A DNA stretch of 64,000 nt from Epiperipatus broadwayi (lineage: Eukaryota; Onychophora; Udeonychophora; Euonychophora; Peripatidae). A program made the translations under genes and the position numbers. Location of the stretch: NCBI GenBank assembly GCA_028023455.1, contig JAQFVV010006273.1, forward strand, positions 3,608,142-3,672,141, given 5' to 3'. The notes under the pieces were generated by a model that was not told the origin of the DNA, ran no database searches, and saw only the letters and a list, made by a program, of their open reading frames with translations. Of this stretch, positions 1 through 15,000 are shown piece after piece. The first letter of the stretch is position 1. Every line of letters begins with the position of its first letter.

Positions 1-90
1 AGTAACTGAGGTAAGCTTAATGGCTAGATGGTTATTTATATCAACACCTTCATTTTTTGGTGGTTCAAATTTAGAACTAGTTAAAAGTTC
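1..90 (-). CDS. ABCC-like exon: linker and start of NBD1 (cut by window edge)
   Basis: Acceptor AG at 92-91; the exon runs off the window at base 1. The 30 codons (residues 374-403) encode a polar linker with EPPKNEG followed by HLAIKLTSVT, the usual position of the first beta strand of nucleotide-binding domain 1. The reading frame continues exactly from the TM6 exon. The Walker A region must lie further left. Confidence 0.82.
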
Positions 91-3000
91 CTACAAATAA
101 AAAATAAAAAATTAATTGATGCATTTATATTTCAATAGTTATTTTTTTTATTTATTTATTCATAATTACTAGACATTTCAGAAAATTTGAGCTACATATA
201 AAATATATTATCTCATTTTAATTAAAACATTGGTGCAGAAAAAGTTCTACTTCACAAAACATTTGGAATATTTTAAGACCTGATAATTATGATATTCAAA
301 ACTATTATTTTGTCCCAAGGAAACTTCACAAGTAATAAGATTTTTAGAAAATATGGTGACGCTAGAGATATCAGTTATACAATATTGATTTTAAAACCTA
401 TTCCGCTAGAATTTGACCCTGTTTAGGAAGAATGGTGATATGTATATAGACTAACTTCTTCATCATGCTGCATTAGAAATAACATTGTTGATTTTAAGAA
501 TTTGTAAAAGTTTTATATTTACACAAAATCATTTCTTTACCATATAATACTAAATCATCCATGAACTTTACTACTGTTACACAATGCTTTATTTGTCACT
601 CTCTTTTACAGTTTCCATTGCCCCAGCAATCTTCTTCAGAACTTTTATATTTCCTAAGTTCAACTGCTAAATTCAAATTAAAAAAAAAAAAGAAAAATTG
701 AATTTAGCAGATGAAGTTAAGAGATATAAAAGTTTTGAAGAAGATTACTGGTGAAATTGAAACTGTAAAAGAGGGTGGTAACTAAAGCATTGTGTAACAA
801 TAATAAAGTGCATGGATGACTTAGTGTTATATGATATACATTTGGCAATGCAATAAGAAAGAGTAGTTATTATACTTTTTGAAGAATCATTCCTTCACCT
901 CATACTTTCAATGAATTATTTAAGTGCTCATATATTTATCACACTGAGCATTGCTAATTATCATCATAAATCAGTTATATTTATATTGGTAATTTAATTA
1001 TTTCAGTTTTTTATAAAATCACTACTGTAGCTCAAAACTTGTGGATTGGCATACAAAGAACTTAATAATATTTTATAAAACAATGTTATTTAAAAAGTTT
1101 TTTACATGGCAATTTTAAATGGATGGAAATAAACATCTTAAAAGCAATGAGTATTTAAATATTTCTATTAAGATAATAAATTTTAAAGTTGTAAATCATT
1201 AGTCATGAAAGTTAAACTAAAGTTTGAGAATAAGGAATAATCACACATATATAATCAAACCACCCAAGTTAAGAATTTTGATTGATGATTCTAATTTAAC
1301 CTGAAAAAATAGTTAATTATTTTTTTTAGAAATTTTTATGTAAATTTAGTTTGCCTTTTTCATAAAAATCATGCTCAATTTTATCACAAAATATTATTTT
1401 AAGAAATCCATTAATAATTACTTACTCCATACATCTAATACAAACAAGTTGAAAGTTTTAGTAACATTACATATTGAAAAGAAGTATTCATTTCTCTTAT
1501 AATTTTGACATTATATTGCCTTACTAAGTTAAAATTCATTAGCTAACTAGTAAAGATTCATTTCTCTTTTTATACAATATATTGACCAAAGTAATAACCC
1601 TATCTACACACATGTGATTATAGTAATTATGTTACTGCAATAAAATATACTAGATTTTAATTTTCTAAATAAAACAGAAGCATACTAGAATATATTATAC
1701 CTCAATATTCACCTTTTTATGTACATATTTTAATTAATTCTCATTCTTGAGCTAATAATAAGAGTTCAAGCAGAGTTCCTGAACATTTTTTTCTCATTAA
1801 TTGCTGATAACGCATTTGTTATATGAAAGCCATTGTAAGTTGCATTCAAAATATTAAAAACATTAGGAAATAAAATGGTGTTAGTAAATACTCAGGTTTT
1901 AATTTTTATAAATTGGAGATTACTCTAACCCTCGTTTTAATTATTACCCTTCCTCATTTAAAAAACAAAAACAAATGAAAAGTATCTTTTATTTTATTTA
2001 AAACTTTCTTATTGCAAATATTATTTCAATTGAAAATTTTACCAAAAAAGGGCATTGGATCTAATTTATTCTAGATAACTTAGATAACATTCACCATTTA
2101 TAAATCCTAATTTATTGACTACTTAAATCTGGCTATTGAGAATGATAGATTAGCTTTTTTCATCATTTTTAATGGATATTTTAAAAAATTACCAGATCAT
2201 TTTTTTCATTGTATCTAAATTGCCATATCTGTATCAGATTCATTCAGTCTTTCTATGGAATTAATTACCTATAAAAATTATATTTTTACTTTGTACTTAA
2301 TATTTATTAAAATTAATTATATTTCCATTAAGCATAATTTATGTTTTAACAATGTAGAATTTAAGAATGAAATAAAATTTTACTGAATGCATAAATATAA
2401 GATGCATTTTCAAATTAAAATCAATAATTTGTCTATTACATTGTTAAGTGACATTTGGAAATAAATTAATTTTTCATTTGATATCAAAAAAATTAATATT
2501 TTATAAAATGAAGTTTTTTTAAATTGAGTTTTTTAATTTGATTGCAATTTTGTTTTGAGTGGCTTCAAATATCTTAAAAACAGCATTTATTCAAAAAATT
2601 ATATTAAAAGGTAAATTTTATAAATGAAGTCCATTTTTCTTACTTAAAAAAATAAAAAAAAAATGTTTAATTCACATAAGAAGTATTGTGCTATAATTGG
2701 AATGTGTACTTTATTTATGAAAATTTTTAATTTCCAAATAATTTTTTCTTATAAAATAAACTTTATTAATACCATATTATATACAAGTGTTAGAATATAT
2801 ACAGGGAAAAAAAGAATTTACATGACATATGATGCATAACTTAAAAAATATATCATTTTGACAAGTGCTTGAAGTCAGATGAAAATTCTTCAGTTTTATA
2901 TAGATAGAAGTATAATTTATATGCTTTATATCATTTTAAATCAATGTACAACTAAAAAAAATAATGTTCTGCCAAATTTTACTCATTGTATTTTTAAGTA

Positions 3001-6000
3001 AATATTAAATAAATAAGTATTATACAAGTTTCTACTATTTTTTAAGAACATTATACTTTTTGTTGTAGAAACTAAAGAGCAGTAGCAAGTCACATGGTTT
3101 TAAAAATACGAATAAATACTGTAGCATTATAAGGATGAAAAATGTTAATATTTTTCTTGAGCAATTGTTTAAGATTAATTATTTTCTTGAGAAATACAAA
3201 GTATCATAAGGATGAAAAGTTTATGGACAGGTTTGAAAAAGATATACCCTATCTTCTGGATGATTTTTACACATGTGGGATCTAGATTTAACTTAAAATG
3301 GTTAATGAGGAAGGTTTTAGTAGGAATTGCATCAAGTAATAAGTTAAATAAAAATTTCAATTATGATTGAGGAAGACACATATCTTGGAATCTAGTTAGT
3401 GTTTTGGCAATTGAGAGGATTGACTATTGATGTCTGTTAGGATATTTTTTTTTTTTCAAAATCATTAAATAAATCATCAACCAAAGATTTGATAATATAA
3501 TTGTCCAACAGACCTGAATGTTCAGTAGAATGATTAGTAATAAAGAAACAATTAGCAAATGGAAGTGGAAAAAACAATATTATAGGTGGAGGAATAACTT
3601 TCAGAATTAGACTAACTAAAGTTGCAATTTATATTTTAGCTTTTATATACGAAGGAAATGACTGAGGACATATTAGATTAAGATCACCTTTACAAATAGA
3701 AAAACAAGCACTCACTTGTAATTGATAAATGGGTTGATGATTCCCAACATAATTTTATTCTGGACATGAGATTTTTAATAGTAGTCCTAAAAAGATGCAT
3801 TTATGGACTATAGTAAACAAGTACACCATCCAAAATATATTTAACAGTTCAAACTTTTATTATAAAACAATTTTGATTAGAAGCCTTTTATTTTTGCATT
3901 AAACTTGCTATTGACAAGATGATTTAGATGATGATTTAATTGTGCTTTAGATAAATTGTTTAGAATTTCTAAATACCTGTGAAGAATTAAAGTAAATTAT
4001 GACTCGTAGAATAATAAAAATGAATAAATATTTACAGTAATTTTTTTGTAAAAAAAATTCATTTTTTCTGTAGATAGATATTAAATGAAGAATAAAAATG
4101 GTTAAATTTAGAACAGTAGTAAATGTTTATAAATAAAAATATATTAAAAATTATGTTTTTAAATAATTAAAACCATTTTATTTCACATCTCATATACACA
4201 TAATTCTGTTTTACATAAACTTTTTTACACAATTTTAACATGATCAATCAAAAAACTATGAGAAATAATTTATGTTATTAAAACAGGCAAAACTCTCTAT
4301 ACATATTGTGATTCAGTGCAAGCCAGAGTAATCAATGGATGCCAGAAAGCTTGTGCATAAAATCCCCATCTAGTGCCACAAACCAAAAACTAGTCTGGGG
4401 ATATTAGATGAGTAGGCACTAGATGGGAATTTTATGCTCAAACATTCTGGCATCCATTGATTACTCGGGCTTGTACTGAGTTGCAATACATATAGAGAGT
4501 TTTGCCTGTTTTAATAAGTTAAGAGCAAGCATAAAAAAGAGTGATCATGAGATGTTTATTGGCATAAATAATTTGTGTGTTATTATCATCTCATTTGATA
4601 AAAAAATGTTTTCATCTCATTATTTCCCATTATTTTTCAAAAAATTCTTTCTCAGCAATGTTTCAGAAAATGGGAAAATTTGCTTCTCTGCAATTTAAAG
4701 TTTTTGACATTTTGTTTTGAAAGGGACAGTGTTGATTGTTTGCATTTTGATGTTTTTGGTGATAGATTTTTTTTTATAAAAGAGTATCTTGTTGGTAATA
4801 ATGTTTTTCACTAATAATTAAAGCAAGATTCAAATTATTAATTTTGTTGAAATTTAATAGATGGTAAGTTATACATTGCAGCGATGTTGCAACTTCTAGT
4901 GATAGCAATGATATTGCAATCATATCCAAATATATGCATTTATTATCAGGAAGTGACAGCAAATACAATCATGTTATGTATAACTCAGATTACATGTTCT
5001 GCCCAGTTTTTATGTTCATTAATTCTTTAGATTTTTTTTGATTTTCAATTGAAATTTGTTCTTATAATTCATTTTTATTTTTGAGCAATATTTATGAAAT
5101 AAAATTTGATGGCACACACAAAAAAAGATAAGATTCTAACAAGATTTTTCATATAGTTTATTTCATTGATCTTGAACCAATCCTCTAATTTTTCATATAT
5201 CATCATCATCATGATCTATCATTATCAATCCACTGCAGGATGAAGGTCTCTCCAAATTCAATCCATCTTCTCTGATCTTTAGTTTCTCTTCCTCACATCA
5301 CTCCTGCACACTTTCTTATTTTATTCATCCATCTCACATGTGGTCTCTTTCTGGGTCTTTTACAATCTCTTGGAATCTGGTTTACAATGTCAATTGTCCA
5401 TCTATTATCATCTCTTCTAGTAATATGTCCATCCCAACTCCATTTCAGTCTTTTAATTTTTTCAATGAGGTCAGTAACATCTGTTTGTTTTCTTACCAAT
5501 ATATACAATTCATTTTTTTAAACAATTTTTTTTACATGTAATTTTTGGAAACCAATCTATTACATAAAAACAGAATTAGGTTTATATATATTAGATACCA
5601 GTTGTAAATATGTTTTGACCATTACTCAAATGCTAATGGTAAAGAATAAATAAATAAATCAAAAACATGAAAATAATATAGTATGTGTGAAAACATAAAA
5701 AAAATATAATTTATTTCGAAAACAATTCTGAAGATAATATATTAAGTAAACATTGATTGAAAAACAAATACTTTCAATAAATGTTATTAATACAAAAATT
5801 CAGTGAGAATCTAAGGTATAAAAAGAACATAATTAATTTTGTTGTATTTATAATACTAAAAGTATCTTCTTAAACTCTATGAAATAAGTATTCAAGAAAT
5901 TTTGTTAAAAGTTGCAAACAATAAAAATGTGATCTAATGTATTTAATTGAAATATAATTTTGCCAAAAAAGTTAAATCTATGTTATTTTCAAGATTATAG

Positions 6001-9000
6001 CTTAACATTCATATATTAAAATATATATAGCATACATTTAAAATAATAAATATAATGGTAATAAATCATTTTAAACAGTTTTTCAATCTGCAGAAGTACT
6101 TTCGGTTAATTTCTTAACCTGTCTCAACTGTGGCAGTTAAAACAGGGTAAGAAATTAACTGAAAGTACTTCTGCAGATTGAAGGACTATTTATAATAGTT
6201 TATTATCATTATATTTGTTATTTTTATTGTTATTACAATAGTTTTTTTAATTAATGGACATTTTATTTGCATTACATATAGCATACATATGTACATTACC
6301 TGAATTCTTATACATGCTACTTTACTTTCTGCAATGGCTCTTAAAGCATTGGGAAATATTCCTAAAGCAAATCTTGCAGCAACAAAGACTGATATTAAAC
6401 TGAAAACCTGCAATTATAATGTAAGCAGTTATTTAGGTATACAACTCTCTTATTTAATTGTTACACATAAATTACCAAAAGCTAAACTAGCCAGTAAAAT
6501 AAACAAATTGAATCAATTCAGAATCAAAAAATGTAAAACAAAATTTTAATTTTGGATAGTTTTTTAATTCTCAATCTGTTGTAATTTGTTTATATATATA
6601 TGCATTAACATTGAATCCTATTATCACCATTTTTAAAATATAAAAAAAAATTATATTAATATACATATGTAAATGCAAAAATCATTTTACCTCATCAGAT
6701 TTAATATCATGGCCAACAAGTATATAAGCAATGAAAGTTAATGAGTAGGCAAAGATCGGCACTAAAGGACTCACAGTTATAGTAACACTTTGGGCACAGT
6801 TGGCTATATACAAGTATTTTTCTTCAGATTTGCGATATTCTGTATAAAAAATGTATATATGTAGATGTAAATATTTTACAAATATCTACATGATTATAGA
6901 TAAAATAATGCGCGCACACACACACACATATATACAAATATTTAGCAATAAAATCATCCTACATGATTAAGAAATCCAGTACTGCCCTCTGTGAACTAAT
7001 ATATAAATACATTAGAGTTCGTATTTATATATTAGTTCACAGAGGGCAGTACTGGATTTCTTAATCATGTGGGATGATTTAATTGCTTAATATTTGTATA
7101 TTTATTTCAGTATAGCGTTATGCACTGGGATTATTTTATATATAACATAACAAGCAAACATCAAAATGAAATAGCTAACTATAAAATACTACAAATTTCA
7201 ATCTTATAATCTAATTGTTATAAATTTCTGAAATTACAAAATGTTTAAAACAACTGTGGAAAAAGTTACAAAGACTTTCTTTTTATAATTACATACTGCC
7301 TGTGCACTCAATAAATAATTAGAACATTACCTGATATTTGTTTAACGAAAGAATCCTCCCAAGCATACATCTTGATCAGTTTAATACTATTTAAAATATC
7401 ATTCATCAGTGAAATCTGAAAATATAAAAATGAACACATTGCAGAATTAATATTATTTTTCTATATATATTTATTATATTTATTTTATGTATGTCTGTCT
7501 CATTATTAAAATGCTATAATATATTGTAATGGTATCTTTTAAACCAGGTAGATGGAATATGGGTTTGAAGCTGGAAATCATATCCATCGAAGATATACAC
7601 ATATATATATAATAAGATCTTTAAGATACGCACCATAAACTTTGGTTCAAATAAATAATAAGTTGAATAATTAATAAAATTCAAATAATAATTTTAATTC
7701 AAAACATAATGTGATGATGACAATTTAAAAATACGATTATTGCCAAGAATATTTTGTTTATTTCTCAATATCAATAAAAAGAAAGTCAAATGTGCCAAAT
7801 CTTCTAAAAAGAAAGTTTACTTTTGGAAATTTTTTTTTAAAGGAACAATCACAATCAATTATTACCACCATCCCAGCATATTTCCCAGTGAATTGAATGG
7901 TTTCTGGGGGCTGTAAATATTAACTAGCATATGGGTATAAAAAGTATATATTTGGATTGAGTTACAAACACAAACTAAATGGATTAATAATTTTTTTTAA
8001 CAATTTATTATTAATGAATAAATATAAACTTGTGTATACACTCACAACTATTAACTTATACACAAAAATATTATAGTAACAAAAGATATTTTAACTTTAA
8101 GTTATGGTTCAAGTTTAAGGTCTTTTGATAAGATCTTACAACATTAAATATATTGTACCAGTCACTAACCATGATGTTTTCAGGTACCATTCTTTTAATC
8201 ATTTTACTATTGTCTTTTTTAGTTTTTCTGATGATTTTCTCCTTGCAATCTATGTTAGAAAGAATAAATATAGCAGCACTGGTGACATTCTTCAAGGTAT
8301 ACTATGTACATCTTGAGTAACATATATGGTACTATTCATTTCTTCCTTCATGGCATTATAAAGGTGATGCACAAATTGGTTTTTCAAACTTCATTAATTT
8401 CTGGATCTGACTGCATTTCCAGATACATTTTCACATGTGACTTTTTGTTATCTAGCCACTCATGGTAGATGCATTTTTTCTAAATAAATTCATCATACCC
8501 CTCTTTTCTTTCAAAGAGTAAGCTTGTGGTTTAAGACCTGTAGAGGTCCCTACTATCGCATTTTTATACGCATGTGCTTGAGGCTACAGCCTTAATGAAT
8601 ATTACATACTGATTGTTGTAACTGGAGTATTGAAAAATAGAAGAACAATCAGTAAAATATAACTTACAGTGGAAAAAGAATTTTAATCAGTGGTTGTTTC
8701 TCTCTTCCGTAGATTATTGCAGCATGACTTCAATAGTAGACTGCACTCTAATACAAAGCAATATGGAATAAATTGCTGGATTTTTAGAATAAGAATGATA
8801 AATGTGGTTTTAATTTCTCCTTATTTGTAAGAATGAAAAATACTTAATTGTAAATTATTAGAGAAAAAATATAGTTAGTAATAAATTTGGCTGAACGTTT
8901 TCGAGGAACCGTGCCTCATACTCATAGCCTTAGTGAAAATGTACTTGATATATGTAAATGAGAATATTCAAATGAGTTACTGTTAAGTAGCCCATTTTTT

Positions 9001-12000
9001 CGAAATGTCGAAGCACGTGTCTCTTCTGTTGATTGCATGGATGTCTCTGTTAATGTAGAATGCCTCTTTTATCTTTCTCCTGTAGTCGTTTGGTTCTGAG
9101 CATAAAATAACGGGGTTAGCGGGTATGAAATTGTGCCCTGATTGTTTAGTATGTTCAAAAAATGCAGAAGATGTACTGCTGTTCGTTTGGGCTCTATTGA
9201 AGGTGTACCGATGTTGAGCCAACCTGGTGTTAATTGTGGCTTTCGTTTCCCCATAATATGTGGCGTGGCATCCGGCCTGGGGGCATGAAATGGAGTACAC
9301 CACATGTGGGGTGAGCGATGGATCAATGTAATCTTTGGAGTTATTGATCAACCTGTTGGTGTTGGGTGGAGTTCTGAATATTATGCTGAATTTGTTGCTT
9401 AAGGTTTTCGTTAGTTTATTGGATATTTTAGGGATGTAGGGGACCGTTATTCTGGGTAGATTGGTGCGAGGCAATTTATCATCTATTGTGCTGTTAAATT
9501 TCATGACTTTCCTCCTAATAGTTTTGTATTTGAATCCTGCTGCTAGTAGGTCTTTAATGTAATTGTTTACATTTTCCTTCCTATGTGCTTCATATTTACA
9601 CAAATGATGGTTTCTAAATAGAAATGCTTTAAGACCTGCGAATTTGTGCGATGCGGGTGATTTAGAATTAGGATGGATGCAGCTTCGGATTTCAAATGGT
9701 TTAACAAGCATTTTGTAATCTATTGCGTGGCGGTCTCTTGACAAGGAAAGATCAAGATATTTGAGTTCATTACTGCTTTCATATATGATAGAGAAAAATA
9801 GTTTAGTTGTGCTTTGTAATTCGCGTTGTATATTTAAAATATTGTTTTTAGATGCTATAATGAAAATATCATCTACATATCGTATATATATGAAGTCTGG
9901 GTTAGTGTTGAAATATTTTGGAATAATGGATTGTTCATATTTATTTAAGTATATACTGGATAAGACGCCACTGATAGGGAGGCCCATGGGCCAACCATCT
10001 TGCATTGTGTACCATTTATCTTCGAAAAGAGTGAAAATATGGGAGTCAAGCCATGTCAAGAAAGCCATAATGAATTTAATTCTCTCGTTAGGACAAGATA
10101 TTCGCAGCAACTCTTCATGTATAATTTGGATGGATGCTTTTCTATTGATTGATCCATATAATTCTTTCACATCCATCGTGGCCATAACAGAGTTGTGAGA
10201 GATTTGAACGTTTTTAATTTTGGAAATGAATTGAAAAGATGAATTTATTGTGTATGAGCCAAAATTAAGGTAATCTATGATCAATTGATTAACCAATTTG
10301 GCTGTATTGAAATAGTGCACGCCAGCGAAATCCATCATTAATCTAAGCGGTTCGCCTGGTTTATGTTGTTTTGAATTGGCAAACATTCGGGGAGGTCTAG
10401 TGGCAGAAGGATAAATCCTGTAATACTCGGATTTAGTGATCCCTTTGTCCTTGAAAGTTCGAAGCACACCATTAATAAATTTATCCCGGTCGATTTTGAT
10501 GTTAAAAGTGTTATCATGTACCAACTTTAATATTTTAATTTGGTCATGCATTTTATTTTTGTAATCGGTGTTGTTTAATAAAACAAAGCGATTGCCTTTG
10601 TCTTCTTTGAGACAAATGATGTTGTGTGTTTTAAAATATTGTTTAGTATTTAACACACTTTTATTCCATGCTTCGTCTTTTCTATCAACGATATTGTTAT
10701 TTAGTAATTTAGCTATGTCTGTGATAATAGCGTCTCTTTGTGTGTTATTAATGAGAGATGCTTCGATGTCTGCTACTAATTCGCGCTTAGGGGATGTCCA
10801 ACTTCCTCCTACATATTTAGGTCCGAGCGATAATATTTTCTTGATTTCGTATGGCGGAGTAGTTGAAGTTTTATTAACGAACGCGTCTATGTTAATGCCG
10901 CGGTGGTTTTTATTTTGTTTAATAGATAAGAAATGTATTTTATTTTCAAATTTTAATATTAGAAATCTCTCAGTTTTACGCAATTTATCTTGCATCCACT
11001 GGGGGATTACGTAGTTCGTTGTCATTTTGTTCCATCTAATTGTTTGCTTTTTGAAAGCGTCACTGCATCCGTGAGTTATGTGTGCCAAAAGTTGTTTCTG
11101 CAAATCATTTCTAATTTTAACGTTATTGTAAATTGTTCTATTAATTTTCACCAAACAGGAGTTGGGAATGACGTTATAATCCTTGCATTTAGAGAAGAAA
11201 GAAAGTCTCTGTTCGTATTTAATCTTCGAAATTCCGCAGTTTAAGATTTGTTTTTCTTGACCTCTATTCATTATGTAATAAATGTGGTTTTAATTTCTCC
11301 TTATTTGTAAGAATGAAAAATACTTAATTGTAAATTATTAGAGAAAAAATATAGTTAGTAATAAATTTGGCTGAACGTTTTCGAGGAACCGTGCCTCATA
11401 CTCATAGCCTTAGTGAAAATGTACTTGATATATAAGAAATCTCTAGTTGCCTGTTTCTGACCTATTTATACCAAATTGATGTTGCTCAAACAATATGTTT
11501 ACACAACATAAATGTCACCAGCTAGGTGGTATATGATCTTTGCATTAATACAACAATATATTTTTTGACAATTCCTCCTTATACGCTCTCCAAAACATGT
11601 TGTGGATACAAATTTTAGTACATTATATCATGTTTTTTATAAACAAAAGAAGAAGAGAAACAAATAGTTTGTCTTTTTCTCCCTTTCTTTATTTACATTT
11701 TCTAACACAGGAACAAAAAAATCACTACTGACTTTTTTAATTGTATCCTTTAAAATATCAATTTTAACATTTTAATATTTTTTTCAAATCCACCATCTGA
11801 TTTTCTACAAAAGTGGACAATTAAAACCTACATTATAAAGGCAGATTAAATAAGATTTGAAATACTTAAAAAAAATTTTTAAACTACATAATTCTTTCAT
11901 GGATCAAACATTTCTCTTTCTTAGCATTACTATCATTCCCTTGTTTTTCACAAATTACAAAATAATACCTAATAATCTTTAAAATGTGCTTGAATTAATT

Positions 12001-15000
12001 TTTATTTTAACCTTTAGGCAATTTATATTTCTATTTCTTAAGTGACATACACACGTAAATGACAGTTTGTGTATCTATTAATCAGTTCAGGAGTTTTTAT
12101 TAAACACATTTCCCCCTCTGCATTGCAGTATAACCATTGTTATAGCTACAATATATATATATAGTTTCACTTATATGCAAATATTTCTAGATGTATATAT
12201 ATAACAACAATTTTCCAAACTATCGATTTAAAACAATATAATTTAGAAGGGGATCCACTCTAGTGCCATCTAAGTAATCGGTGACTACCAAATGCATATA
12301 AAGACCCTATTCTTAGCCAAGAATTTAGGACTTCTTTCTCAGACCAGTTTCAGATAAAGGCAAAACTCAGAATTGGTCTGAGGATGGGGATTAAATACTA
12401 AGGATAGCAATTTTATATATATCTGATAATTACTGATCAATCAAGTTTACATTATGTGGTACTAAAGTAAAGAATCTGCCTTTGTATTTTCATATATAAA
12501 TGTATTGCAATCTTACAGTATCACTATAAATTGGCTATTATAAATTTAAAACTGTAAAAAAAATTTTGGCTTTAATTTTTATATTTAAGAAAATATATTC
12601 ATCACTGTCAATGGTTGTATATCATAGAATATAATTATCATGTTTAATAGTCTCTCATACTAATGTTTATGAGAAATATATAATTTTATAAAGCATTTTT
12701 GAATGGCTTTCCAAGTAGATTTTTTTTTTTTGATTGATTTCTATATTTATATAAAGAAAATACATTCACTCATATTTCATTGTTATTGTTATTAAGGAAT
12801 AAAATTATCAAATTATATAAATCAAAAGAAATGCTCACACACATAAAACAAATACGTCAAAAACTAAAATTATAAAATAGAATTAGAAATCAAACATTAC
12901 AACCCTAAAATATTTTAATAAGGGATAGAACAAACAGTTCTTACATTTATATTTTGTATGTGTGGAAGCGCATATGTTTATATTTTTACATAGCAAAGAT
13001 TGATTTAATTTGCTAGAATATTTATTTAATATTAAACAGTTAATTAAAATTTAATTGAATAAATATTTGAAAACTATTAAGATTTGTTTAAAATGCTTTG
13101 AAATTTGCAGATAAAAGTAAAGCAATTGAAGACTGAAATTATTCTTTTCTTTTCTTTTTTTTTTTTTTTTGCTTAATTTTTAAATAGTGTTAAGAGTTTT
13201 ATCACTTTGATAAATGAAAAACTCTTCACTGCATGATGGAGAATTTCTGTAATCCAGACATCATGTGATAACTAGTATAAAAGCTGTGAAGTGTGGAAAA
13301 TTCAGTCAATTGTCACGAATTTTTATCGCATTCAGGACCTATATAATGGTTGGCTAGACTAAACAGCTAGGCAGTTAGTTGCTTTTGCTAGGCAAATGAC
13401 TTCTCATTGTTCTAAAAGAAAGATGAATAACAAGAAATAAACAAACCATCATTAATAAATTCATTAATTTCAAGAAATCTTATTTATTACAGTCAACAGT
13501 TTAGTGAAAAAAATGGAATACTGTCTCACAACTTCAATATTAAATCACTGGATTTCTTCAATAGAAAGTATCAATTTCAAATAAATTGCTGGTGTTTATT
13601 TTCAAAATATTGTAAAATAATTGTTTTTTTTTTACTTTAAGAAAATGTGAATATTAAGTCTCAACAGTGTAAATTTATCTCATCTAAATTATGTAATGAA
13701 AAACATTAAATAATAATTTTTTCAACTCAAATATCCCTCCATAAACTTGTAGTTTAGGGAAATGAAATGTGATTCAAAAAGTAATGAAAATAAGTATTGT
13801 TATGGATATTAAACTATTTGCTTTGTCAGAGATATAATCAGAACTAGTGGCATCATGGATTAAAGATCGATAAAAGAATAGATTAATTTTATATCTCAAA
13901 TTAAAGCAGTCATGAATGCTAATCTTTTGGATACAATTATAGCATCTGTTCAAATGAATTAAATCATTTCATGGAATAAAATATGAATTTGTATCCAGTG
14001 TTTAAGAAATTGCATTATGGATTATCAATGTTAAATATTTAAATAACATTCAATGGATAAATAATTAGGAAAGCTAAATATTTAAATGCCACTTCTGAAA
14101 TGTGAATTATCAAAGCAAATATTGAATATGATAAACATCCAAGTGATAAGAAATCTTAAAACAGATTAATGTGTTGAATGTAACTTACCTTGAATCAATA
14201 ATTATAAAAAATGGAATTTATTAATCTTTCTGTTGTGTCCAAAAAGGATTATATTACAAAATAAAATTATTTATGTTTTACATCATCTGTGAAGCTGTTA
14301 GTTTAAAAGTTCTTGTAAATTCCCAAGAACTTTGGAATTTTTTTTAAGTCTCAATGTTTTGCTCTGATAAATTTTAAACCAACTCAATCATTGGATTATT
14401 ATTTAATGCATTTTTTCATAATTGTTTCTATTCATAATTAGTTAATATTATTATTAATGTAATAAAGTTTCTCAGATATTACTACATCATATACAGGTAA
14501 TATTTTATTTAATATTATTTGTGATATTGAATGGGCTTAATTATGATTTATCTTAGGTTTAAGATGTATAAATGTAAGTAACAATTAAACTTATATAAAA
14601 CTGTGCTATATTGCAATTACTATATGCTTTATTGGATATTTAAGTTTAACCTCAAAGTTAAAATAGTTAATCATCGTCATGTAGATGAGTAAACTTGTAA
14701 GAACATTTTATGCATCAGTGTTTCATATTAGTGCTAATTTTTCATTGTTATATAGTATTGTAACAAAGTATCCTAATGATCTAGTTATATTTTGATATAC
14801 CCTACTAACATATTTAAGCCTGAAATTATATCCAGTAAAGGATCTTGAGGCAAAATAAATAAGACTAGTGTGGTAAATACCATCTAGGTATGCTAAGCAA
14901 TGATTTGTACTTGCTTCTCTTAAAAGAGTAAAAACTTCTCCAGCAATATTAAGATTGATTGATAATTGATTAGTTAGAGAAACAAACTAATTAAGGATGA

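Larger units (their letters stand above)
8798..11433 (-). mobile_element. Complete Penelope-like retroelement (PLE-A)
   Basis: A 2636-bp element: 156-bp direct repeat, 762-codon ORF, 156-bp direct repeat. The two repeats (8798-8953 and 11278-11433) are identical at every base read, and the ORF has no stop or frameshift. Both suggest recent insertion and possible activity. The direct repeats correspond to the pseudo-LTRs that tandem or circular Penelope templates leave behind. ATAAGAA occurs just outside the left end (8789-8795) and across the right end (11432-11438), a possible but unproven target duplication. The element sits on the same strand as the host gene, inside the 8.6-kb intron between coding exons 16016 and 7415. 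Confidence 0.93.

Noticed and set aside
9761-11244. Plus-strand open frames of 84-148 codons within the Penelope element
   Set aside because: They are opposite-strand shadows of the RT/endonuclease ORF and have no domains of their own.
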